Source: [Eubacterium] cellulosolvens LD2006
GTDB lineage: Bacteria > Bacillota > Clostridia > Lachnospirales > Lachnospiraceae
Length of the DNA: 64,000 nucleotides
Assembly (NCBI RefSeq): GCF_000621585.1
Contig: NZ_JHXY01000017.1
Span: 1-64,000, forward strand
Direction: 5' to 3'
The notes below the pieces were generated by a model. That model was not told the origin of the DNA and searched no databases. It saw nothing but the letters and a program-made list of their open reading frames with translations. Within the stretch, counting starts at the first letter, position 1. Each line of letters begins with the position of its first letter. Of the stretch, positions 8,857 through 18,087 are shown piece by piece. A program made the position numbers and the translations under genes.

Positions 8857-8857
8857 G

Positions 8858-9880
8858 CTACGTCGACCTCGCTGTCCAATATCTACCGATCATAATTCTC
8901 AGTCTGGTTCCACAAATCAGTTGCTGCGCCACAAAAAGTGCCCCTAGCGTTGCCGGTAAAAGGAGAATCCTTTCGATAATGCCTGTAATCCCTATGAGTT
9001 GAAAAGCCTTGCGGAAAACCAAAATGCATATCTGATTAAGACACAGATGGACAATGCTGTTTTTCCCTATACTTTTCAACCACAGTGATATACGAGACCA
9101 TCTCATCCGGTCGAGCACATCTTCCAGATACCTTGCCAAATTCCAGCCGACAATAATCGCCGCAATCGCATTTATCCAGAATAAAGGCACGACCTCATAC
9201 TGTCCCGCCCTAAGGTTGACCGAAGAATTCAAAAAAATGAGTACGGTTGTACCCCCCCCTAAAATACAAGCGGGTACAGGTTTTAATTGCAACAGTTTCG
9301 ATAAATACTTTTTTTCTCTGAAAAGACATCCGGCATGCATAAATCCGATACCTACAAAAGCAGTATCCGCACCCCAAGGCAATCTGAAATAATACGGTAT
9401 GACAGTACCACATAAGACCGTCAGGCAAACAACCATGTGCGCAATCCATTCACGACCAATCAGATGCCGTATAAGGCTGTATACGATTTCTGCAATAAAT
9501 AAGGACGTCAAAAACCATAAAGCTCCAGGAACCGGTTGCATGCCGTCCGTGTTGTTCGTCAAAAGCAGTTTTACCGGCTTAAGCGTTCTATAACCACTGC
9601 TAAAAGCCGAAAGAAAAACCAACTGCGCAAATCCGAAGCAGACATATGGAATCAACAAAGATTTTGCCTTTAATTTAACCAGCTCTCGAAGATTCCTTTT
9701 TCGCCAAAAGAATCCGGAAACAAAAAAGAACATGGGCATATGAAATGCGTGAATCCACTTATCAAATACACCACCATATCCAATATGTCCCATGATCATA
9801 AAGATAATTCCAACTGCCCGAAATACATCAATAAATTCTATGCGTTTATCATGAATTGTAGCCTTCATTATTGAGTTCAA
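8858..9880 (-). CDS. Membrane acyltransferase (acyltransferase 3 family)
   Basis: A 340-residue multi-helix protein of the acyltransferase 3 (OafA/WecH-like) family that O-acetylates sugars at the membrane. The N-terminal RIEFIDVFRAVGIIFMIMGHIGYG, with the conserved RA and the histidine in the first helix, followed by HAFHMPMFFFVSG, is diagnostic. It overlaps the end of the ATP-grasp gene by 32 bp (20 bp if the second ATG is used) and ends 1 bp before the flippase. A run of eight Gs on the coding strand (9252-9259) encodes the LGGGT segment about two-thirds in. A change of one base there would truncate the enzyme, so acetylation could be phase-variable. Confidence 0.85.
   Translation of the reverse strand: MNSIMKATIHDKRIEFIDVFRAVGIIFMIMGHIGYGGVFDKWIHAFHMPMFFFVSGFFWRKRNLRELVKLKAKSLLIPYVCFGFAQLVFLSAFSSGYRTLKPVKLLLTNNTDGMQPVPGALWFLTSLFIAEIVYSLIRHLIGREWIAHMVVCLTVLCGTVIPYYFRLPWGADTAFVGIGFMHAGCLFREKKYLSKLLQLKPVPACILGGGTTVLIFLNSSVNLRAGQYEVVPLFWINAIAAIIVGWNLARYLEDVLDRMRWSRISLWLKSIGKNSIVHLCLNQICILVFRKAFQLIGITGIIERILLLPATLGALFVAQQLICGTRLRIMIGRYWTARST
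9252..9259. repeat. Poly-C tract (C8) inside the acyltransferase gene
   Basis: Eight consecutive Cs (G8 on the coding strand) lie within the reading frame of the acyltransferase. The frame is intact at this length. Confidence 0.7.
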
Positions 9881-10595
9881 TCATTTCCCCCAATCTCATG
9901 TCCACATCTCTGGTAAAACTTCCTTGGTATCTATAGTTACCCGATGCAGGTGTAAACGTCATCTCACCAAATAACACATTTCCTTTAATCTCATACAGAT
10001 CAACACGTACATATGAAAAACCTGCCGATAGTTTTTTCGCGACATTAATCATTTCATCAAGACATACCGGCTTTTCTACCTCGTACGGAAATCTTGGATA
10101 AGTTTCAAATGTCCAATCAAGTTCATGCCACTCCGTGTCATAATTCATCTGATATCCGGTATGTTTCTTCAAATCTCGATCCCCGATGCACTGGATAAAC
10201 TTCGGTTCCCCGCCAAAGCAATGGATCTTGTAATCATATAGCGAGCCATCCATTTCCTCAATGTATTTCTCAGCAATGATTTTTCTTGGCATATCCGCGT
10301 AATGCATTTCGAGTCCGGCTCTGAAGGCGTAATTAGTATTCATCCATTTATCGAATAGTTCCCTTGCCTTTTCCTTATCCAAGTTATTCTTTACAACAAG
10401 GTTCATGCCACTTCCATGGTTGCATTTCAAAACGTAGTTCTCCGGCAACTTATCAAAATCGATTTCCTCGAAACGATCCCAGACTCCCAGTAATGGAACA
10501 AGATATCTTTCTCCGATCGTCTCCTTGATCCATTCTCTCACCAGGTACTTGTCCGCAAGTCTTGTTTTTTCATATGTTGAATCATATAATTTCAT
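9849..10595 (-). CDS. ATP-grasp amidoligase-like protein (TupA type)
   Basis: A 248-residue protein of the TupA-like ATP-grasp family. Seen are the strand YVLKCNHGSGMNLVV, the segment PRKIIAEKYIEE, YDYKIHCFGGEPKFIQ and a closing GEMTFTPASGNYRY. These are the landmarks by which this family is usually recognised in capsule and teichuronopeptide loci. Family members join an amino acid or similar group to a sugar carboxylate using ATP, but the substrates here are unknown. The start has GGAGAAG 9 nt upstream. It lies between a gene remnant and the acyltransferase, so a role in decorating the repeat unit is likely. Confidence 0.8.
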   Translation of the reverse strand: MKLYDSTYEKTRLADKYLVREWIKETIGERYLVPLLGVWDRFEEIDFDKLPENYVLKCNHGSGMNLVVKNNLDKEKARELFDKWMNTNYAFRAGLEMHYADMPRKIIAEKYIEEMDGSLYDYKIHCFGGEPKFIQCIGDRDLKKHTGYQMNYDTEWHELDWTFETYPRFPYEVEKPVCLDEMINVAKKLSAGFSYVRVDLYEIKGNVLFGEMTFTPASGNYRYQGSFTRDVDMRLGEMIELNNEGYNS

Positions 10596-10630
10596 CCATT
10601 GAATCTTCTCCGTAAAAAGTCGCGGATGAT

Positions 10631-10912
10631 CTAGCTGCAGTTTGCCTGTACCCCCCCATAATACTTAAAAAGTTTTTCCAATAAGTCAGGATACTCGCCT
10701 GTTTCTGCAGATTCACATATGTTGTATAGACGTTCTCCTGTCTTATCTTCATGCATCAATCTGTCAAGCACTTTTAAACATACAAGCTTTAATCCGCCGA
10801 TATCCTTCAGTGTTTTCAGTCTCGCCATTCTTCCAACCATGCCATACCTCCACAATAGTATCGCAATAATCAATGTCCGCATCCAGATCTCAAACACAAT
10901 TCCAACGCATTT
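10631..10912 (-). pseudogene. C-terminal remnant of an unrecognised gene
   Basis: An open stretch of about 90 codons ends with RLYNICESAETGEYPDLLEKLFKYYGG. I do not recognise the family. The frame runs upstream into the inverted pair of repeats at 10916-11000, with no plausible start before it, so I read it as the 3' end of a larger polysaccharide gene cut at the repeat. A G7 run on the coding strand (10651-10657) lies near its end. No ribosome binding site is visible. Confidence 0.45.
10651..10657. repeat. Poly-C tract (C7) in the unrecognised remnant
   Basis: Seven Cs on the plus strand (G7 coding) encode part of the YYGGV end of the remnant. Confidence 0.6.
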
Positions 10913-10915
10913 CAC

Positions 10916-11000
10916 GGTGACAGGCACCAGGTCCGAAGCTTTCTTCGCCAATTTACATAATTTTAATTTTCTTTATGGCCACTTCATGGTACCTGACACC
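10916..11000. repeat. Inverted pair of breakpoint repeats
   Basis: GGTGACAGGCACC (10916-10928) and GGTACCTGACACC (10988-11000) face each other around a 59-bp AT-rich core. They are near inverted copies, since the second reads GGTGTCAGGTACC on the other strand. This is the only place where two opposed copies are close enough to look like the two ends of one small element. It separates the unrecognised remnant from the next glycosyltransferase. Confidence 0.7.
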
Positions 11001-11049
11001 CAGGTTCATTATTATCTACTCTTCCACACGGGGCTGTCACCAAATGTCC

Positions 11050-12183
11050 TTATGATTCTATAAACTGTCTAATTATATCCATTACTACGGGAAAATCAAA
11101 ACGTTCCTTTGCATAGCGCATAACACTCTTTTGTATATTAGCAATTCCCTCTTTCCCAACTTTGTTTAACACAAAATCAACAATACCACAAAAGTCCAAT
11201 GGCGAGTCATCCGCTGATACCCGATAATAATAGTCAAAATCCTTGCTATTATCTAATTCACTCTCAACACCTGAAACAATCATCAACCCTTTAGCACAAT
11301 ACTCCTTTCCTTTAAGCGAACTATTATAATAGACATTTGACCTATGTCTACCCATACTATCCAGCCCGACAATGCAATTATTGTAAATTTCATCTAGTTC
11401 TTGCCCAAATTGACTTCCTGTCAGAATTATGCGTTTTTCTAGGGAATACTTTTTAATTAGATCATGATAGGTTGAATACTCCGCTCCATCACCAACTATA
11501 TAAAGAACAATCTCTTTTGCTCTCGGGTTTTTATAGTACTCTTTAATTCCCTCAATTGCTCTATCATATCCGTGCCAATAAGATAAGTTTGCACATGCAA
11601 TTATATTAATTGTCGAATCCACATCCCGCAGAATCTTAGTTCTTTTTACGCTTTCATAATCAATAGCATTCGATGTAATCAGCGTCTTTATACCAAATAT
11701 TTCATTGTCGTTAGAGTACGTAACAATTCTATCAACATATTTAAACAATTGCTTTCTCCAGAATTTATCTTTAATTAAAAGAGGGATCATGTCAAGTTTC
11801 TTCCCCTCATTATCATAAGGATAAGTCGGAATCTCTAACATCACCTTTACATTATGCAAACGTTTTTTAATTGTCTTGAGTGCCATTATTAAATCGCCAT
11901 CCATGAACCATGCTTTTCGGATGTAAATAAAATCATAATGCTTTATTCTTTCAAAATCAAAATCCCATCTTCGAAGAAATTGTAGCGGCATCCTTCTTAA
12001 AAAGCGTTCAGTGGAGTGTTTTCTATGCAGATATGGATTATAAAAATCCATATCATATCCATATCCCTCAAACGTTTTGATTTGCAAATGAATCTTTCTT
12101 TGAATTCCATCTAAGTGCGAAACATCCAAGGACGCAACATAATTATTGCTGTCAAAAGCAAGATATAACCCCTTTTTTCTCAT
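11050..12183 (-). CDS. Glycosyltransferase (GT4-like, GT-B fold)
   Basis: A 377-residue cytosolic protein with the look of a GT-B glycosyltransferase. It has an N-terminal sugar-acceptor half, then a donor half with INIIACANLSYWHGYDRAI, the strand VLYIVGDGAEY, IILTGSQFGQELDEIYNN and the SSLKGKEYCAKGLMIVSG segment that stands for the usual EAxxxG(K)P motif. The match to group 1 transferases is clear in the C-terminal half and weak in the N-terminal half. GGAGAAA precedes the ATG. It is AT-rich like the other genes between 11 and 20 kb. Donor and acceptor are unknown. Confidence 0.75.
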   Translation of the reverse strand: MRKKGLYLAFDSNNYVASLDVSHLDGIQRKIHLQIKTFEGYGYDMDFYNPYLHRKHSTERFLRRMPLQFLRRWDFDFERIKHYDFIYIRKAWFMDGDLIMALKTIKKRLHNVKVMLEIPTYPYDNEGKKLDMIPLLIKDKFWRKQLFKYVDRIVTYSNDNEIFGIKTLITSNAIDYESVKRTKILRDVDSTINIIACANLSYWHGYDRAIEGIKEYYKNPRAKEIVLYIVGDGAEYSTYHDLIKKYSLEKRIILTGSQFGQELDEIYNNCIVGLDSMGRHRSNVYYNSSLKGKEYCAKGLMIVSGVESELDNSKDFDYYYRVSADDSPLDFCGIVDFVLNKVGKEGIANIQKSVMRYAKERFDFPVVMDIIRQFIES

Positions 12184-12327
12184 AGCTTTCTCCCGTATTC
12201 ACGATCCAATAACCTCATCATACGTATCCTTAAAATGTTATCCCTTTGCCTTATATGTGAATTTCCCACGGCATCAACTCTCAACTCCGTTTTTTACCTC
12301 TATAACGTCAAATATCAGCCCTACCTT

Positions 12328-13290
12328 TCAGGGCCCACTACCTGTCACCAATCTTTCAGTATTCACAACAGGACCCCAAAACCTTTCACACCAATTTTCA
12401 ACCGAATAATATTCTAGCACGTCATCATTATATGGATCGAATCCTGATTCAATAAAAGATTTCAATTGTCCTTCATCATCAATTCCCAAAATAAAAATGT
12501 TTTGTTTTTTGTAATACGGCTCTTTCACTATGTCTGAGTTATTTGTAATAACCTTCTTTCCATTTGATAAGGCCAACAAAGGACGAAATGTCATCCATTT
12601 AATTTCCCCATCAACTAGATCAAGAATTGCCTTCCCTTGCGAACAAATTTTGTAAAAATCTTTTTCCGGCAACAATGAAACATGCTTAATGTCTTCTGGT
12701 ACACTATTAGCTTGAGTAACATAATAGAACCAACAACTAATCCCAAGGCTTTTAAATAACGAATAATACTTAGTAACAAGCTTTGTGCGCTCTGTTAACC
12801 TCCCATTTCGATCTGCCCCTACATAGGTTACATCATATAATACTTGATACTTATCAAAGCAAGAATTAATCACGTAAAATTGAGGATTATAAATCATCTT
12901 GTATTTTTGGCAATCCGATTTATCAAACGACCAATTTTCGAGTATCCTACTCTCTTCAACCGGATAACCAGATATATCAACCTTATCCCAAAAATAATTA
13001 ATACATTTAATGTTTTTATTCTTTCTTTTTATCCATTTAAGGATGTTAGCAGAATAGCGACTCGCTACACACACACACACATCGTATTGCGTTATTCTTT
13101 TTTTCCATGAAAGCATCCATATACCTATCCCAGGAAGTCCAGAAATTATATGAATTCTTCGTATAACTCTTCCCCAAACTCTTATTGGCTTAAATACACA
13201 TTCTGCATCGTACTTTTCAATTGAACTTATTTTTTTTAGAATATTGTTTTCACTTCTGCTATTATTAAAAAACAAAAAGAGTATATTCAT
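12328..13290 (-). CDS. Putative glycosyltransferase (CgeB-like), 3' end altered
   Basis: A 320-residue protein with a GT-B-like layout. It starts with the strand MNILFLFFNN. The middle has YVGADRNGRLTERTKLV, resembling the FxGxxxxxR block of CgeB-type spore or polysaccharide glycosyltransferases, and the end has KWMTFRPLLALSNGKKVITNN. I am confident that it belongs to the sugar-transfer machinery, less so of the family. The last codons (VTGSGP-stop) are read from a breakpoint repeat variant at 12337-12349, so the natural C terminus has probably been replaced. AGGAG lies 11 nt before the ATG. Confidence 0.6.
   Translation of the reverse strand: MNILFLFFNNSRSENNILKKISSIEKYDAECVFKPIRVWGRVIRRIHIISGLPGIGIWMLSWKKRITQYDVCVCVASRYSANILKWIKRKNKNIKCINYFWDKVDISGYPVEESRILENWSFDKSDCQKYKMIYNPQFYVINSCFDKYQVLYDVTYVGADRNGRLTERTKLVTKYYSLFKSLGISCWFYYVTQANSVPEDIKHVSLLPEKDFYKICSQGKAILDLVDGEIKWMTFRPLLALSNGKKVITNNSDIVKEPYYKKQNIFILGIDDEGQLKSFIESGFDPYNDDVLEYYSVENWCERFWGPVVNTERLVTGSGP
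12337..12349 (+). repeat. Breakpoint repeat variant overlapping a stop region
   Basis: ACTACCTGTCACC is a variant of the GGTACCTGACACC motif. It supplies the last residues of the glycosyltransferase at 12328-13290. Confidence 0.5.
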
Positions 13291-13527
13291 CTAATTATGA
13301 GCTCCTATAAGAGAATAAGCTATAGCTTGCTACATTACTGATACGCTTCATTCAGTTGGCAATTATTTATAGATTGTCCGCAACTTATAGTTATTTTCCA
13401 AGCCTTGTATGGTTTTAAGCATCAACGGAAACAACTTGGGTCAATAACAATGTAATAAGAGCGCTCACGAATGCGCTTAGTTAATTTGCCAAAACAGCAT
13501 AATAGAAATTTATATTCTTCTCATTTT

Positions 13528-14622
13528 TTAATAATGCAGAACCCCAAATAAAGAATTATAATTCAAAAGCGCTCCCAATACATTACTATAGTTATTTGCT
13601 ATCTCAAAATAGAACAATACCGAAATCGTGACAAAACACATAATATTGTTAAGTATTCGTTTTCCGGTTATAACGCTCGAACGATCCTGATCTGCAAAAA
13701 TACTATATGTAAGAATTATGTATATTCTAAGCAGTCTCAAATAATGAGCATTAAGGAACACAAAAGGCAAAATCAATAATGAAGACATCAAAAAATATCT
13801 AAGCTCCTGTTGCCTTTTATTTTTTATCATTTCGACGTGATTATAAGTTGTAGAAAGAACCATTAGACCTATTATCGCGAAATAGAGAAGATATCCATAT
13901 CTTGTTGACTTAGTAGTCCATTGGAAAATATAGTCCAATTCACCCAATATTCCTAGTTTATTTGCAAAACGAATAATAATCACTAAAAAACCGCTATACA
14001 AGAGTGCAATCATACTACATGATAGCACAAGCATTTTAATTCCTAAGTTTTCTCGATTTCTTACTACCAAATATAATGCGAGTGTAAGAGAATAATACGC
14101 TGCAGAAAAATGCATACATGCAGCCAAGAAAAGGCTCATTATCGCAACAACGCTTGCAATTTTTCTTTTTCTCTCTTCATCTAGATAGTGTGTTTTTAGA
14201 TTAATAACTAAGACTATACTAATCAAAGCTAGTATGTCCGCTATGCAACTTTTCATTTGAACAACATCAAGTGAATATGGATAAATCAAATATAAAGCTA
14301 ATACAGCGTTAATATTTCTAGTTAATAATCTCACAGATACTAATAGTAAAATAAACACGATTAAGAAAAATATACGATTATATGCATCAAAACTAAGACC
14401 CATATTGGAAAAAATCTTTAGAAAAGAACTGTAACCCACATAGCGATAGGCCGTTCCCCGTGATAGATTGTTATAACCTATTAGATAAGCATTATAATCC
14501 GCATCAAATGTGCGATATGCAGAAAAAACATACATAATCGCAAAAATATAAATCGTACAAAGCTTCGATTTTCTGAAAAGCAACCCCGCTAGTATTGCGG
14601 AAACAAAAAGCAAAAATGTCAT
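13528..14622 (-). CDS. EpsG-family polysaccharide polymerase (Wzy-like)
   Basis: A 364-residue polytopic membrane protein, hydrophobic throughout. It matches the EpsG family, with an early RTFDADYNAYLIGYNN segment and YVGYSSFLKIFSN followed by about ten helices. EpsG-type proteins are the likely polymerases of exopolysaccharide repeat units in Firmicutes. It sits between glycosyltransferase genes, as expected. The start is the ATG at 14622. Upstream and downstream gaps of 73 and 237 bp hold no other gene. Confidence 0.8.
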   Translation of the reverse strand: MTFLLFVSAILAGLLFRKSKLCTIYIFAIMYVFSAYRTFDADYNAYLIGYNNLSRGTAYRYVGYSSFLKIFSNMGLSFDAYNRIFFLIVFILLLVSVRLLTRNINAVLALYLIYPYSLDVVQMKSCIADILALISIVLVINLKTHYLDEERKRKIASVVAIMSLFLAACMHFSAAYYSLTLALYLVVRNRENLGIKMLVLSCSMIALLYSGFLVIIIRFANKLGILGELDYIFQWTTKSTRYGYLLYFAIIGLMVLSTTYNHVEMIKNKRQQELRYFLMSSLLILPFVFLNAHYLRLLRIYIILTYSIFADQDRSSVITGKRILNNIMCFVTISVLFYFEIANNYSNVLGALLNYNSLFGVLHY

Positions 14623-14695
14623 TTTTATTCACCCGCTGTTTAGTCTATGAACTCTTTACTCATCTCAAACTTGTCCATATTTTAGTTCCCAATAT

Positions 14696-15736
14696 TTATA
14701 CAATCCATACTCTACTATATGTTCGTAGCATTCTATTCATATACTCCTCTACATTCTCCATCTCGTAAGCACGTTCTATGGATTTTCGAGAGTATTTCAC
14801 GTAATTGGTTGGTATTAATAAGCTATTAATCACCGCCACATATTCAGCCAAGCCCCTACATATTTTGCCACAATGATCATTAACAATCAGTGGTAATCCC
14901 CCTGCGTTTGAACACACTACAGGTTTCCCAAGAGCTAATGCTTCAACTGCTGCTAATCCATACCCCTCCCACGACGAAGGCATTAGCAAAATCTTCGCTT
15001 GATTAAGATATTTATATGGTTTTTTCTGAAAACCTACCATTGTAATGTTGGTTTCAAGATTTAACTCATTAATTCTAGCTTTAACGTCTTCTCGCAATTC
15101 TCCATCACCGATCATAATCACCGTGATGCCCGGTTTAGATCTCTTTACTTCACATATTATATCCAGAAATAAAAATGGATTTTTTTGGGGGGGGGACAGC
15201 CGTCCTAAAAATGCCACATCATAATTAATATCAGCGTTGCCCGCTAGACTTCTTATCCTTTCTAGATTAATTGGATTTCCAACCACTTCCGTTTTCTTTT
15301 TAAACCATTTTCCAAATATGTACTCATCCATAACAGATTCCGATACCGTAAGAATTCTTTTGTATTTAAAACAGCTGATTGCATACATAACACTTTTTGC
15401 ATTAAGTCTTCTAATCCACGGCGACTTATTATGAATATGGTTAATGATTGGTCTATTTGTCGCTAATGAACAAATAAGTCCCGCTGTAAAATCGTGTGCA
15501 TGGATAATATCTGGATTAATCTTTTTTATTACCCTTTTCATCTCCGAAACGGTAAGCTTGCTTATCGGCTCAAAAGGAATATCATTATCTGATAGATAGT
15601 CTCTTATAGGTCCGTCCAATGATACATATACGGCCTCTGTTCTGTCTCTCATCGAGCCAATTAGTGTAATAACCACGTTTTCAGCGCCAGAGTATTTCCC
15701 TGTGTTCAGAACATGCATAACTAGTTTTTTCATCAT
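14696..15736 (-). CDS. Glycosyltransferase, GT4 family (copy of 18084-19157)
   Basis: A 346-residue GT-B enzyme. The N terminus LVMHVLNTGKYSGAENVV has the glycine-rich acceptor loop, IIHAHDF follows, and the donor half shows VAFLGRLSPP, MPSSWEGYGLAAVEALALGKPVV with the EX7E motif. It is a clear paralogue of the gene at 18084-19157. The motif LSPPQKNP is encoded by C9 followed by A7 (coding strand; G9 at 15187-15195), where the paralogue has C7 and A6 coding LSPPKNP. The net difference is one codon, so both are in frame. The tract could slip. It probably adds one sugar of the repeat unit at the inner face of the membrane. Confidence 0.85.
   Translation of the reverse strand: MMKKLVMHVLNTGKYSGAENVVITLIGSMRDRTEAVYVSLDGPIRDYLSDNDIPFEPISKLTVSEMKRVIKKINPDIIHAHDFTAGLICSLATNRPIINHIHNKSPWIRRLNAKSVMYAISCFKYKRILTVSESVMDEYIFGKWFKKKTEVVGNPINLERIRSLAGNADINYDVAFLGRLSPPQKNPFLFLDIICEVKRSKPGITVIMIGDGELREDVKARINELNLETNITMVGFQKKPYKYLNQAKILLMPSSWEGYGLAAVEALALGKPVVCSNAGGLPLIVNDHCGKICRGLAEYVAVINSLLIPTNYVKYSRKSIERAYEMENVEEYMNRMLRTYSRVWIV
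15187..15195. repeat. Poly-G tract (G9) inside a GT4 gene
   Basis: Nine Gs on the plus strand follow a run of seven Ts, giving C9A7 on the coding strand, within the conserved LSPP motif. Confidence 0.75.
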
Positions 15737-15796
15737 GATTCATCTAGACCTAACGATGGTATAAAAAGTCTTCAACAATTCAATAATCAGCAACAA

Positions 15797-16673
15797 TCAT
15801 TTAACTTCGTTGTATATTCGTTCTAACAATGTATTCACTCGCTTAGACTCATACTTCTCCACTTTTCTCCGATTACGCCCTCCGTATTGTCTCCACATCT
15901 CTCTCTTATCTAGCATCTGGACTATCGCTTTTCTTGTATCAACAACACTGTGCGGATCAAACCGGATTCCTCCATGATCATCAATCAAATCTCGGTTCCC
16001 TCGAATATCTGAAACCAGACACGGTTTTCCCGATGCCATAGCTTCCATAATGCTAACATTCAATCCTTCGCGAATGGACGGTAATATATATACATCGGCA
16101 TCCGCCAAAAAGTCTTTTATATTTGTCCTATATCCAGCCAGGAAAACTCTGTTCTCTAATCTGTATTTTTGTATTAAGTCTTTAAGAGGAACCTCGTCTC
16201 CAGCGCCAGCAATGATATAATAAATATTCGTATTGTTCACTTCCGCCAGTGCTTTTATAACCACCTGATGGTTTTTATTCTTATTTAATTCGCCGACGGA
16301 CAAAAACAGAATCGCCGACTCTGGGATGTTGAATTCTTTTCTAATTTCATGCTTACAATCAACCCCAAAACCATCAATGTTTGTGCCAACACCAGGAACA
16401 TAATAAACACGTTTCGCATGCAATCGTTTCTTCGCACGACGATAATCTTCACTATTAATGGTAATCAAACCATCCGTCCAAAATGCACACAACCATTCAA
16501 CCGGATAATATAGTAACCAGTTTTTAAGTGGTGCCCCATCATAGAAATGAAACCCATGTGCAGTATAAAGAACCTTTACCCCTTTCTTCCTCAACGGCCG
16601 GCACGCCACCCTTGTTACTGCAGCTGCAATAGGCGTATGGCAATGTACAAGGTCATATTTACCTTCTTCTACT
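15797..16673 (-). pseudogene. Glycosyltransferase, GT4 family, 5'-truncated
   Basis: This is a paralogue of the complete gene at 19144-20274. The match begins at GKYDLVHCHTPIAAAV and continues through LYTAHGFHFYDGAP, VGELNKNKNH and LPSIREGLNVSIMEAMASGKP with the EX7E motif. The first 90 or so residues of the acceptor domain are missing, because the sequence passes into a GGTACCTGACACC repeat at 16678. Translation from an internal ATG (16609) would give only the donor-binding half. It is likely non-functional, or functional only with a partner. Confidence 0.8.
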
Positions 16674-16677
16674 TCAT

Positions 16678-16690
16678 GGTACCTGACACC
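16678..16690 (+). repeat. GGTACCTGACACC breakpoint repeat
   Basis: A perfect copy preceded by CTTCAT and followed by CAGGTT, at the broken 5' end of the GT4 remnant. Confidence 0.85.
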
Positions 16691-16739
16691 CAGGTTTTGT
16701 TGACACTCCAGCTTAATGGCATTGCCGGGGCTCTACATT

Positions 16740-16752
16740 GGTACCTGACACC
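16740..16752 (+). repeat. GGTACCTGACACC breakpoint repeat
   Basis: A perfect copy 62 bp from the previous one in the same direction. It bounds a fragment of a membrane protein gene on its right. The 49 bp between the two copies match nothing I recognise. Confidence 0.85.
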
Positions 16753-16878
16753 CAGATCCGCATACAAAACAAGAATCCACCAAACAAATAACATTGTGCT
16801 TCCATACACTAATCCATTTGTAGATCTTCCATAAACTGCATCTATAAAAAAGCTTACTACAAACAGATAATAAACCAT
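16753..16878 (-). pseudogene. N-terminal fragment of a membrane protein gene
   Basis: About 40 codons starting MVYYLFVVSFFIDAVYGRS, then STMLFVWWILVLYADLG, give one or two hydrophobic segments before the frame runs into the GGTACC repeat. It may be the start of a lost polymerase or flippase gene of this locus. It has no visible ribosome binding site and is too short to assign. Confidence 0.4.
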
Positions 16879-16895
16879 TGCTAATGGTTTTGTTA

Positions 16896-17105
16896 TTAAT
16901 CGAATTTTTTCTTAAACATTAACGATGCTAGAAAAATTCCGATAGTAATAGCAAACAATAAACGTTGATATTTTTGCCCCAAAGTATATGCCAAACCAGA
17001 CAGCATAAATGATAAAACCAAAACAGAAGTACTAGATGTATTATTAATGTGAATTATCCTCTCTTTTTTTCCATATTCGTATAAATCCTGTCCCTTAACA
17101 CTGGG
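16896..17105 (-). pseudogene. C-terminal fragment of a membrane protein gene
   Basis: An open stretch of about 69 codons contains VLVLSFMLSGLAYTLGQKYQ and LLFAITIGIFLASLMFKKK-FD before its stop. That is two hydrophobic helices and a basic tail, like the end of a polytopic protein. An in-frame stop at 17106-17108 and the absence of a start indicate a remnant. Together with 16753-16878 it shows that a membrane protein gene once lay here, where Wzy or Wzx genes are usually found. Confidence 0.4.
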
Positions 17106-17208
17106 TTATGTATCGAGTTACCCCCTCTTCTAAATCAAATATACCGACGATTAAATCTATCACGTCTTCGATGAGTATTTTTCCCTATTGCATACACAGC
17201 TTACAAGA

Positions 17209-18087
17209 TCATTCATACTTCGAATAAACTCTCTTATAAAAAATCCATCCTGGTAGTAAAAGAAAAAGCGTTATTAGTTTATGTTGACTACCAACCACAA
17301 TCGCTTTATTACCTTTTACTTTTTCAATAGCTATATATTTTATTGTGTCTTCAATGATATCTCTTATCGATTTATCTTTTTTTATCCGACTCATTATATA
17401 TGCTTCGTATCCCTGAGGATTATCGTGATTCACCTTCCTCATGGAAGCCGTATATCCATCCGGCAAGTATTCACACACATATATTGCTTTTTGAACAATG
17501 TGAAGCGAGCCTTCGTCATCAAGCAGATCATAAATATAGGATTCCGGCACAAATTTTTCCCCTTCGAAATACGGAAACTTATATTTCCTGACCACATTTG
17601 TTCTATAAACAAGCATGGTATCTCCCTTCAATCCATGCTTTCTGTAGAAATCTAATAAGGTTGCATTTGTTTTTTTTCTTTTGTATTTGGTGATCAAATC
17701 ACCTTCTTTATTCTTTCTGAAGTAAATTAAACCAATCATTAAACTGTTAGTCCATGGTTCTATATCATTCCAATCCTTTCGAATGGTTTCTACAGCGTCT
17801 TCTGTCAGATAATCATCCGAATCGACAATAGTGAACAGATCCCCTTGCGCCTTTTCTATGCCAACATTATATGCACTTGGCTTTCCACCATTTTCCTTCC
17901 AAAAATACTGAATTGAAATCCGTCCTTCAGCTATCCAAGTTGCACATAATTCCCCCGTCTCATCCGCAGATCCATCATCAACAATCAACCACTCAAAACT
18001 CTTATTGTTTTGTTTGCAAAGAGACTTATAAAGTCTTGTCAAAGTATACGCCCTATTATATGTAGGCGTGAATATTGTCAAATTCAT
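17209..18087 (-). CDS. Glycosyltransferase, GT2 family (GT-A fold)
   Basis: A 292-residue GT-A enzyme. The N terminus LTIFTPTYNRAYTLTRLYKSL, WLIVDDGSADET and the metal-binding FTIVDSDDYL (DxD-like) are classical for GT2. ENGGKPSAYNVGIEKA is the nucleotide-binding segment. The ATG overlaps the stop of the preceding GT4 gene by 4 bp, so the two are cotranscribed and coupled. The C-terminal 30 residues are hydrophobic and may touch the membrane. Donor and acceptor sugars are unknown. Confidence 0.88.
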   Translation of the reverse strand: MNLTIFTPTYNRAYTLTRLYKSLCKQNNKSFEWLIVDDGSADETGELCATWIAEGRISIQYFWKENGGKPSAYNVGIEKAQGDLFTIVDSDDYLTEDAVETIRKDWNDIEPWTNSLMIGLIYFRKNKEGDLITKYKRKKTNATLLDFYRKHGLKGDTMLVYRTNVVRKYKFPYFEGEKFVPESYIYDLLDDEGSLHIVQKAIYVCEYLPDGYTASMRKVNHDNPQGYEAYIMSRIKKDKSIRDIIEDTIKYIAIEKVKGNKAIVVGSQHKLITLFLLLPGWIFYKRVYSKYE

